A stretch of DNA of 64,000 bases, taken from NCBI GenBank assembly GCA_964237235.1, contig CAXSGY010000009.1, positions 1-64,000 of the forward strand. The letters are read 5' to 3'. The notes beneath the pieces are model-generated. The model ran no database searches. It was not told the origin of the DNA and was given only the letters and a program-made list of their open reading frames with translations. This document shows positions 57,251 to 64,000 of this stretch, piece by piece. The position numbers and the translations under genes are program-made. Origin of the DNA: GCA-002050365 sp964237235 (GTDB lineage: Bacteria > Acidobacteriota > Blastocatellia > Pyrinomonadales > Pyrinomonadaceae). Position 1 is the first letter of the stretch, and every line of letters starts with the position of its first letter.

Positions 57251-60094
57251 TTGTTCAAAAAAATAATTCAAAATAAATGGTTTCCGGGCGGCGCGGCACT
57301 AATTTTGATTTCGCTGACGCTCGTTTCACGAATCTGCGCCGCTTATTTTCTCGCTACCGACGAACCGGGCGACGGCAGAGTTTACACACTGCTCGCCAAA
57401 AATCTGATTGAACAAAATATTTTTTCGCTCTCGACCGCACCGCCGTTCGCGCCGACGCTCGTCCGGCTGCCGGGTTACCCGCTTTTTATCGCGGCAATTT
57501 ATTCGATCTTCGGCGTTGGAAACGATTTGGCGGTGCGAATTACGCAGGGCGTTTTCGATACGGCGACCTGCGTCATCGTCGCGTATCTCGCGTGGCTTTG
57601 GACCGGCGACGAAGAACGCAGACGGCGCAATGCTTTTTGGACTTTTCTGCTGATTAGCGTCTGCCCGTTTATCTTGATTTATGCGGCGACGCTTTTGACC
57701 GAAACGCTGACGACTTTTTTAATGGCGGCGATGACATTGACGGCAACTTTTGCGTTTCAAAGTTTAACTTTCAGGAAACAATTCTGGTGGTGGCTTCTGA
57801 CCGGAATTTTAGCGGGCGCGGCGGTTTTTATGCGTCCCGACGGCGGACTTTTCGCCGCCGCCGCCGGGCTGACACTGGTTGTTTCGGGGTTGTTTTTCCG
57901 CTTGCCAAACGCGCCGATTTTTTTCAAAAGATTTTTATCCGTCAGTTGGAAGGGAGCGGTTTTCATGCTCGGATTTATTCTGGTTCTTGCGCCCTGGACG
58001 ATCCGCAATTACCGCGTTTTCGGCGTTATTCAGCCGCTCGCACCGGCGCACGGCGAAATGCCGGGCGAATTTGTGCCGTTCGGCTATCAACGTTGGGTCA
58101 GAACCTGGGCTGACGATTCGCGTTTTGTCGAAACGACGCTCTGGAATTTAAATGAAAAACCAATCAGAATCACCCGCATTCCGGCGCAAACTTTCGATTC
58201 AACGGAAGAACGCGAGCGTGTCGCGGCGTTGCTCGAACAATATAACAATCCGCCGGGCAGCAATAATCAAAACAATCCAGCAAAATCCGATGACTCGGAT
58301 AATGACGACGCTGATTCGGACGAAGACGCGAATTCCGGCGATGATAAATCCGTTGATTCCGCCGACGAAGACAAGAGCGCGTCGAACGATGCCGACAAGA
58401 GCGCGGACGATTCGTCAAACGACCAGTCGGACGATGACGATGACGATGATGAAAATAAAACGTATGTCGTTAAAATGACTCCTGAGATTGATGCCGGATT
58501 CGGCGCGCTTGCCGACGAACGCATCGCCCGTTCGCCGTTCAGATATTATGCGTGGCTGCCCTTCAAACGCGCCGCCGCATTGTGGTTCGATTCGCATTCG
58601 CTTTATTACTCTTTCGGCGGACAAATGTCGCCGATAGAAAATCTCGACTACGATGTCAGCCAGCAATATTGGCTGCCGCTGTTCACCGTTTTGATGTGGA
58701 TTTATACGCTTCCGGCGTTGGCGGGCGCACGTTTGATGTGGCGCGCGCGCGAAAATCTGAATACATTTCGATGGCTGATTTTGCTCGGATTTTTGTTTTT
58801 TTTGCGGCTCGGATTTTTCGCAACCGTCGAAAATCCCGAACCGCGCTATGTGGTCGAATTGTTCGCCCTGACGGCGATTTTGGGCGGGTTTTTTCTCGGC
58901 AGTTTAAGCTGCAAAAAATCGAAAATAAAGAAAATCGTCGAAACGAATTTGCCGCCGCCGGAGCGTCTTCTGTCGCTCGACGTTTTTCGCGGAGTGACGA
59001 TTGCCGCGATGATTCTGGTCAACAATCCGGGAACGTGGGACGCGATTTATCCGCCGCTCGAACACGCCGCGTGGAACGGCATCACGCCGACCGATTTGAT
59101 TTTTCCGTTTTTTCTTTTTATCGTCGGCGTTTCCGTCTCCTTTTCGCTCGGAAAATTTGCGGAAGGCGCGAAGATAAATCGGCGAATTTATTTCAAAATT
59201 TTCAAACGCGCCGCACTGCTTTTCGCGCTCGGTTTTTTGCTCGAAGTCTTTCCGTTTTATAACATCTGGAAGGCGGCGTGGTTCGAACCTTCAACTGTCA
59301 GAATTTCGGGCGTTTTGCAGCGCATCGCCGTTTGCTATTTTGTTTCCGCGCTGACTTTTCTGCGCTCAAACTGGAAAAATCAATTGATTATCGTTGCCGC
59401 GATTTTGTTGATTTACTGGGCGTTGATGTCTCTGATAAATGTTCCGGGCTGCGACGTAACTTCGATTAACGACAAGTTCTGTAATCTTTCCGCCTATCTC
59501 GACCGTTTAATTTTGACCGAGAATCATATTTGGAATCAGTCGAAGGTTTACGATCCCGAAGGCATTCTTTCGACGCTGCCGGCGATTGCCACGACGCTCG
59601 TCGGTTTGCTGACGGGAACATGGCTGAAAAGTCGCCGCGCAACGTTTGAAAAACTTGCGGGCATATTTGTTTCGGGCGTTGTCCTGACCGCCGTCGGTTG
59701 GATTTGGAGTTTCTGGTTACCGCTCAACAAAAATCTCTGGGCGAGTTCCTACGTCGTTTACACGGCGGGTTTGGCTTTGTGTTTTCTAGGATTTTTTTAC
59801 TGGCTGGTTGATTTGAAAAATTATCGAAAATGGTCAAAACCGTTCGTTATTTTCGGCACGAATGCGATTGCGCTTTACATCGGCTCGACGATGATGGGAA
59901 CAGTTTTAATAATCGTCGAACTCGCCGCGCCGAACGAGACGACGATTTCCCTGCAGGATTACATTTTCAAAAATGTCTTTTTGCCGCTCGCCGCGCCGAT
60001 CAATGCTTCGCTTTTATTCGCCGTCGTTTTCGTTCTAATTTGGCTGTTTCTGCTATGGCTGCTTTACCGGAAACGAATTTTTATAAAGATTTGA
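57251..60094 (+). CDS. Fusion of a GT39/ArnT-like glycosyltransferase and an HGSNAT-like acyltransferase
   Basis: 947 residues. Residues ~1-330 and ~405-560 form a membrane glycosyltransferase of the PMT/ArnT (GT39) type: DEPGDGRVYTLLAKNLIEQ (early acidic motif), VRLPGYPLFIAAIYSIFGVG and FMRPDGGLFAAAAGLTLVVS. An Asp/Ser-rich tract (~332-403, e.g. SVDSADEDKSASNDADKSAD) interrupts the external loop. Residues ~566-940 form a heparan-alpha-glucosaminide N-acetyltransferase-like domain: RLLSLDVFRGVTIAAMIL, YPPLEHAAWNGITPTDLIFP. About 20 helices in total. It starts with TTG at 57251. Might couple glycan transfer and acylation. Confidence 0.75.
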   Translation: MFKKIIQNKWFPGGAALILISLTLVSRICAAYFLATDEPGDGRVYTLLAKNLIEQNIFSLSTAPPFAPTLVRLPGYPLFIAAIYSIFGVGNDLAVRITQGVFDTATCVIVAYLAWLWTGDEERRRRNAFWTFLLISVCPFILIYAATLLTETLTTFLMAAMTLTATFAFQSLTFRKQFWWWLLTGILAGAAVFMRPDGGLFAAAAGLTLVVSGLFFRLPNAPIFFKRFLSVSWKGAVFMLGFILVLAPWTIRNYRVFGVIQPLAPAHGEMPGEFVPFGYQRWVRTWADDSRFVETTLWNLNEKPIRITRIPAQTFDSTEERERVAALLEQYNNPPGSNNQNNPAKSDDSDNDDADSDEDANSGDDKSVDSADEDKSASNDADKSADDSSNDQSDDDDDDDENKTYVVKMTPEIDAGFGALADERIARSPFRYYAWLPFKRAAALWFDSHSLYYSFGGQMSPIENLDYDVSQQYWLPLFTVLMWIYTLPALAGARLMWRARENLNTFRWLILLGFLFFLRLGFFATVENPEPRYVVELFALTAILGGFFLGSLSCKKSKIKKIVETNLPPPERLLSLDVFRGVTIAAMILVNNPGTWDAIYPPLEHAAWNGITPTDLIFPFFLFIVGVSVSFSLGKFAEGAKINRRIYFKIFKRAALLFALGFLLEVFPFYNIWKAAWFEPSTVRISGVLQRIAVCYFVSALTFLRSNWKNQLIIVAAILLIYWALMSLINVPGCDVTSINDKFCNLSAYLDRLILTENHIWNQSKVYDPEGILSTLPAIATTLVGLLTGTWLKSRRATFEKLAGIFVSGVVLTAVGWIWSFWLPLNKNLWASSYVVYTAGLALCFLGFFYWLVDLKNYRKWSKPFVIFGTNAIALYIGSTMMGTVLIIVELAAPNETTISLQDYIFKNVFLPLAAPINASLLFAVVFVLIWLFLLWLLYRKRIFIKI

Positions 60095-60106
60095 TGCCGC
60101 ACAAAT

Positions 60107-60946
60107 TTATAAACTTTTCGTCAAAAATTGTTCGAGCAAATCTTCCAAACCGACTTTCGCGTCGAAAATTCCCGTGCCGTGTCCGCCGCGTTCGTAAATT
60201 TTCATTTCGCTTTTTTCGTTCGCCACTTTTAATTTTTTCACCGCTTCGGCGGATTCTTTATCGTCTTCGGCGGCAACCAGCAACAGCGCGCGGTCGCCGT
60301 AATTTTTCACGGCAGGTTCGGTCGGCAGATTGCCGAAATAATTTTCTCCCGGCGAGAGCAGCGCGACCGCTTTGATTTGTTTATTTTCCGCCGCATAAAT
60401 AATCGCCAAGCTGCTGCCGTAAGATGCGCCGACGATGCCGATTTTCGCCGCATCAACATTTTTCTGTTTCGCCAGAAAATTAAAAGCGTTATCAACATCC
60501 GCCTTCATCGCCTTGACCGTTTCATCGGAGCGCGACGGCGCAATCGTTTTGCCGTCGGTCGTTTTGGTTGATTCGCCGAAGCCGCGCCCGTCAATCGCCA
60601 GCACGCCCAAGTTTTTCGCCTGCAATTTTTTGGCAAATTCGTCGTAAGACTTCCGGCTGCTCTGCCACTGATGAAGCAGAAGAACGGCGGGCGAATTTGT
60701 CTTCGGCGATTCGTAAAACGTCCCGACGATTTCCGCTTTGTCCGCCGATTCAAATTTTACGTTTTGCGGCGCGGCGATTTTCGTTTCCGCGCTCGATTGA
60801 TTTGCATTCGCGCCGTTCGCACTACTCGCCAAAAGATTTGCATTGCCGTCATTTACCGGATTTGAAGCAATTTGATTTTGACAGCCGAACAACGCCGGAA
60901 TCGTCAAAAAGGCGAAAAATATTTTTGCCGAAAAATCGAGTTTCAT
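60107..60946 (-). CDS. Lipoprotein alpha/beta hydrolase (dienelactone hydrolase-like)
   Basis: A 279-residue exported lipoprotein (lipobox in LTIPALFGCQNQ). After a Ser/Asn-rich linker, the hydrolase domain has VLLLHQWQSSRKSYDEFAKK (oxyanion and His-like start), LAIDGRGFGESTKT, the nucleophile GIVGASYGSSLAIIYAAEN and His in ERGGHGTGIFD. Substrate unknown. The ATG at 60946 is preferred over 60961. Its stop is adjacent to, and convergent with, the large fusion gene. XisI remnants end at 60948. Confidence 0.85.
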   Translation of the reverse strand: MKLDFSAKIFFAFLTIPALFGCQNQIASNPVNDGNANLLASSANGANANQSSAETKIAAPQNVKFESADKAEIVGTFYESPKTNSPAVLLLHQWQSSRKSYDEFAKKLQAKNLGVLAIDGRGFGESTKTTDGKTIAPSRSDETVKAMKADVDNAFNFLAKQKNVDAAKIGIVGASYGSSLAIIYAAENKQIKAVALLSPGENYFGNLPTEPAVKNYGDRALLLVAAEDDKESAEAVKKLKVANEKSEMKIYERGGHGTGIFDAKVGLEDLLEQFLTKSL

Positions 60947-60947
60947 T

Positions 60948-61286
60948 TTACGCAGTCGCATATTCCGTGTATTTCCTTAATTCGGGTTCGTGAAACGCCG
61001 GCACGATGTCCGTTTTCGGAACGCCCGCCGCTTCCAAATCCGTCGCCATTCCATCTTCCGTGCGTCATATTGAATCCAAAATTTGCCGTTGATAGTTTCG
61101 ACGTGAATCAATGTTCCGTGAACCCGAAAGCGCTTTCTTTTCCAACCGACATCTACTAATAAATAGCGGTCGCTGGCGCAGTCAAAAACCGTCTGACTTT
61201 TGATGTCGTCGTAAGCGTAAGGAATCGCCGCGTGTTCGGTTAAAATTTTTTCAATAATTTGACGATAATTTTTCTATTTCATCCAT
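60948..61286 (-). pseudogene. xisI: xisI-like element-excision control factor, two frameshifts
   Basis: Read on the minus strand, ATG at 61286 gives MDEIEK, then one surplus T near 61267 shifts the frame; the new frame gives YRQIIEKILTEHAAIPYAYD, YLLVDVGWKRKRFRVHGTLI, HVETINGKFWIQYD. A missing G near 61062 shifts again, then TEDGMATDLEAAGVPKTDIV, PAFHEPELRKYTEYATA and TAA at 60948. The total is 339 bases, the normal XisI length. Similar proteins come with XisH and were first known for excising the fdxN element of cyanobacteria. Here it is broken. Confidence 0.85.
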
Positions 61287-61400
61287 TGCGCGACCGTCCC
61301 TTTTCTATGTTGAAGACGATTATTCTCAAATCTTCGTTTTCGATCAACTCAAAGCCGTCCGAGTTGAGAAATAACTCGCTATGAACCCCCTTATCGAACT
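61274..61400 (-). pseudogene. xisH: xisH C-terminal remnant, frameshifted
   Basis: On the minus strand, ENSKFDKGVHSELFLNSDGF, ELIENEDLRIIVFNIEKG and, one missing A at about 61297 later, TVAQWMK followed by TAG at 61274 match the end of XisH. The xisI start overlaps this end, as in normal xisHI pairs. The N-terminal two thirds of xisH are absent; the neighbour beyond is the sufS stop at 61413. Confidence 0.7.
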
Positions 61401-61412
61401 TTGAGTTTTCAC

Positions 61413-62636
61413 TTATGCAAAAACATCAATGACCTTCTGTACCGCTTCCGCCAGAACATCAACTTCCTCGCGCGTATTGTAAAAAGCGAACGAAGCGCGC
61501 GCCGTCGCCGGAACGTCGAAAAACTGCATCACGGGTTGCGCGCAGTGATGTCCGGCGCGGATGGCGATGCCCGATTGGTCTAAAATCGTGCCGATGTCGT
61601 GCGGGTGAACATTTTCAATGGTAAAAGATAAAACCGACGCTTTTTCCTTTGCCGTTCCGATGATGCGAACGCCTTCGATTGCCGATAATTTTTCGGTCGC
61701 GTATTCGAGCAGCGAATGTTCGTAATGGGCGGCGGCTTCGAAATCAATCGAATTCAAATAATCAATCGCCGCGCCGAGTCCGATGTTGGCGGCGATGGCG
61801 GGCGTTCCGGCTTCAAATTTGTCGGGAATCGGCGCGAACGTCGTTTTTTCAAACGAAACGGTGCGAATCATTCCGCCGCCGGTTTGATACGGCGGCATTT
61901 TATCCAAAAATTCTTTTTTTCCGTAAAGCACGCCGCTGCCCGTCGGCGCAAACATTTTATGACCGGAAAAAGTGAAAAAATCCGCGTCCAAATCCTGCAC
62001 GTCAACCGGAAAATGCGGAACGCTCTGCGCGCCGTCAACCAGAACCGGAACGCCGAACTTATGCGCCGTTTGAATCATTTCCTTAACCGGATTAATCGTT
62101 CCCAAAGAATTTGAAACGTGCGTCACGGCGACGATGCGCGTCCGTTCGTTGAGCATATTTTCGTATTCTTCAATAATAAGCTCGCCGCGCTCGTTCATCG
62201 GAATCACGCGAATCTTCGCGCCTTTTTCTTCGGCTAAAATCTGCCACGGAATTATATTGGCGTGGTGTTCCATCTGCGACAAAATAATTTCGTCGCCCGC
62301 TCCGACAAATTTGCGCCCGTAGGAATATGCCACCAGATTTACGCCTTCCGTGCAGCCGCGCACGAAAATACATTCTTTTGCCGACGGCGCATTGATAAAC
62401 CGTTTGACCTTTTCCCGCGCCGCTTCATAAGCGGTCGTTGCGTGCTGCGATAAATAATGAACGCCACGATGAATGTTCGAATGCTCTTCCTGCAAATATT
62501 TCGAGCCGCGTTCAATCACCAGATTCGGCACCTGCGAAGACGCGCCGTTATCGAGATAAACGAGCGGCTTGCCGTTGACCGTCTGCGCTAAAACGGGAAA
62601 ATCTTCACGAATTTTATTAACATCAAAATTGCTCAT
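61413..62636 (-). CDS. sufS: Cysteine desulfurase SufS
   Basis: Removes sulfur from cysteine, forming a persulfide for SufU. About 407 residues (ATG 62636; 62654 also possible). PLP Lys in FFTFSGHKMFAPTGSGVLYG, active-site Cys in AIRAGHHCAQPVMQFF, HGRGVHYLSQHATTAYE-like start NIHRGVHYLSQHATTAYEAA, and VAVTHVSNSLGTINPVKEM. The Cys loop has the sequence of the SufS (group II) class. The xisHI remnants follow directly. Confidence 0.96.
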   Translation of the reverse strand: MSNFDVNKIREDFPVLAQTVNGKPLVYLDNGASSQVPNLVIERGSKYLQEEHSNIHRGVHYLSQHATTAYEAAREKVKRFINAPSAKECIFVRGCTEGVNLVAYSYGRKFVGAGDEIILSQMEHHANIIPWQILAEEKGAKIRVIPMNERGELIIEEYENMLNERTRIVAVTHVSNSLGTINPVKEMIQTAHKFGVPVLVDGAQSVPHFPVDVQDLDADFFTFSGHKMFAPTGSGVLYGKKEFLDKMPPYQTGGGMIRTVSFEKTTFAPIPDKFEAGTPAIAANIGLGAAIDYLNSIDFEAAAHYEHSLLEYATEKLSAIEGVRIIGTAKEKASVLSFTIENVHPHDIGTILDQSGIAIRAGHHCAQPVMQFFDVPATARASFAFYNTREEVDVLAEAVQKVIDVFA

Positions 62637-62725
62637 TTCTTTTACTGCCGTCATATTTTTTTAGATGCCGAACAAGTTTTTTCAGCTGGTTGAAAACTTA
62701 AATTTTTCCTTGCTTTTCGTCCGTC

Positions 62726-64000
62726 TTAAATTTCTAAAACCTTCGCTTCGTATGGCTTTAATTCATTGCCTGTTGAAGTCACCGAATAATTGCCGCTTAA
62801 AATTTTCGCCGCGCTCAAATCCGAATCAATTTCGACTGTCGCTTCGCGTGATTTGAAGTTCAGCAAAACTAAAATTTTTCTATCGTCGAGTTCGCGCGTG
62901 TATGCGTAAACGCCCGGATTCGCTTCGTCAACGAGCGCGTATGTGCCGTAAATTAAAACCGGATTGTCTCTGCGAAGCCAGACGGATTTTCGGAAATAAT
63001 GCAGCACGGAATTTTCGTCCTCTTCCTGCGCTTCGGCATTGATTTGTTTGTAATTCGGATTGATTTTCAGCCACGGCGTTCCGCTCGTAAATCCGGCGTT
63101 TTCCGAATCGTTCCATTGAAACGGCGTGCGTCCGTTGTCGCGGGCAATGATTTTCTGCGATTCGATAAATTCATCTAAATCGCCGTTTTCTTTTTTAATC
63201 AGCTCATATAAATTGAGCGTCATAATGTCGCGGTAATCTTCTATTTCGTCGAAACGAATGTTCGTCATTCCGAGTTCGTCGCCGAAATAAAAATACGGCG
63301 TGCCGCGCATTGTGAGCAGAAAAGTTATCAACATTTTCGCCGACAATTCGCGGAATTCGGGCGCGTCGTTTCCCCAACGCGAAACCATTCTGGGAAAATC
63401 GTGGTTGCCGAGATAAACGGTTCCCCAGCCTTTTTCTTCAAAACAAGCGTCCCATCTGGTGAAGATTCGTTTGAATTCGAGAAAATCCCAGCCGTTCGGG
63501 TCAATCAATTTTTTGGCAACGTCTTTGTGTCCGAGATTACTGATGTCGAAATGATATGACATATTCAATTCGCGGCGGTCTTCGGCGACATAATCCAACA
63601 CATTTTCCGGCGTTGTTCCCGGACCTTCGGCGACGCTCATCACGTCATATTTACTTAAAACTTCGCGGTTCATTTCGCGCAGATATTCGTGCCGGCGCGG
63701 ACCTTCGGCGTAAAATTGAACAAAATCGCCTTCGTATTTTTCCGGCAATGCGGGAAACGCCGTGTCTTTTGAAATAAACGTGATGACATCCATCCGAAAG
63801 CCGTCAATTCCTTTTTCAAACCAGAAGCGCATCAGCTTGTAAATTTCTGCGCGCAGTTGCGGATTTTCCCAATTTAAGTCCGGCTGTTTGCGCGAAAAAT
63901 AATGCAGATAATAAGAATTTGTCTGTTCGTCAAACGCCCAAGCGTCGGCGTTGACATCGAAAAAGCTCCAGCGTTCGGGCGGCTCGCCGTTTTCAACATT
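62726..64000 (-). CDS. GH13 alpha-glucosidase, partial (start beyond window)
   Basis: About 424 C-terminal residues of a GH13 enzyme, open through the window end. Catalytic Asp in DGFRMDVITFISKDTAFP, acid Glu in DVMSVAEGPGTTPEN and the third Asp in YLGNHDFPRMVSRWG match GH13 regions II, III and IV, in the arrangement of oligo-1,6-glucosidases (subfamily 31). Region before it (LHYFSRKQPDLNWENPQLRA) is also typical. The C-terminal sheet (AYTRELDDRKILVLLNFKS) is the usual domain C. N-terminus not visible. Confidence 0.9.
   Translation of the reverse strand, partial: NVENGEPPERWSFFDVNADAWAFDEQTNSYYLHYFSRKQPDLNWENPQLRAEIYKLMRFWFEKGIDGFRMDVITFISKDTAFPALPEKYEGDFVQFYAEGPRRHEYLREMNREVLSKYDVMSVAEGPGTTPENVLDYVAEDRRELNMSYHFDISNLGHKDVAKKLIDPNGWDFLEFKRIFTRWDACFEEKGWGTVYLGNHDFPRMVSRWGNDAPEFRELSAKMLITFLLTMRGTPYFYFGDELGMTNIRFDEIEDYRDIMTLNLYELIKKENGDLDEFIESQKIIARDNGRTPFQWNDSENAGFTSGTPWLKINPNYKQINAEAQEEDENSVLHYFRKSVWLRRDNPVLIYGTYALVDEANPGVYAYTRELDDRKILVLLNFKSREATVEIDSDLSAAKILSGNYSVTSTGNELKPYEAKVLEI

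Noticed and set aside
1..64000. CRISPR array, prophage, rRNA or tRNA genes
   Set aside because: Heptad arrays lack CRISPR-length repeats and spacers; no structural phage, transposase, rRNA or cloverleaf sequences were found by reading.

Overview
The window reads as ordinary chromosome of an environmental, aerobic Gram-negative-type bacterium. The best guess is Acidobacteriota, class Blastocatellia. This rests on gene style, not a database match: very long secreted proteins with FG-GAP, cohesin-like and dockerin-like modules, many Ala-Ala-Cys or Ser-Cys lipoproteins, a deoxyhypusine-synthase homologue, a SufU/SufS pair, a monomeric isocitrate dehydrogenase, and mostly weak Shine-Dalgarno sites. 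No rRNA, tRNA, CRISPR array, prophage or intact insertion sequence was seen.

Layout. 1-5 kb: end of an LVIVD-type protein, a perR-katG peroxide-defence unit with a visible PerR-like operator, and an orphan adenine methyltransferase coupled to a small membrane protein. 5-20 kb: metabolic and accessory genes (isocitrate dehydrogenase, two paralogous lipoproteins around a pterin dehydratase, DUF1015, two acetyltransferases coupled to a membrane HEAGH protein, lipase, SDR, WalJ-type hydrolase, a frameshifted SEC-C gene, methyltransferase, ExbD-like protein, thymidylate synthase). 20-25 kb: secreted propeller/FG-GAP protein, a lone receiver, NDH-2, then rplU-rpmA. 25.2-26.2 kb: a 1 kb stretch without genes, holding an AT-rich segment with four DnaA-box-like 9-mers, a strong promoter, about 550 nt of hairpin-rich apparently noncoding sequence, a very strong terminator, and the obg promoter. 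26-28.4 kb: obg-nadD-rsfS. 28.6-34 kb: a 1794-residue M36 metalloprotease. 34.6-46.8 kb: rlmH, a DksA/TraR protein, comF, recF, ruvB, an ECF sigma/anti-sigma operon, fabF, gyrB and a DsbA-like gene. 46.9-54.6 kb: transporter, hotdog, RNase-D-like, YceH, DHS-like, beta-helix and 29-residue-repeat proteins. 55-62.7 kb: sufU and sufS, separated by 6 kb of accessory and decaying genes (truncated kinase, frameshifted cupin, XisH/XisI remnants) plus a glycosyltransferase-acyltransferase fusion. The window ends inside a GH13 glucosidase.

Three themes cut across the window. First, many intergenic gaps carry tandem heptamer (once octamer) repeats, often as head-to-head inverted arrays, each gap with its own unit. 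Second, single-base frameshifts appear only in small accessory genes, while all large genes are intact, which favours real gene decay over poor sequence. Third, three operator-like palindromes sit on promoters or leaders: PerR-like before perR, an unknown one before ruvB, and a TTGTGA/TCACAA one before ndh.

Most promising new biology: the 25.3-26.1 kb locus, a possible replication-origin-like DnaA-box cluster next to a possible free-standing structured RNA. Both are read from sequence only and need computational and experimental confirmation.
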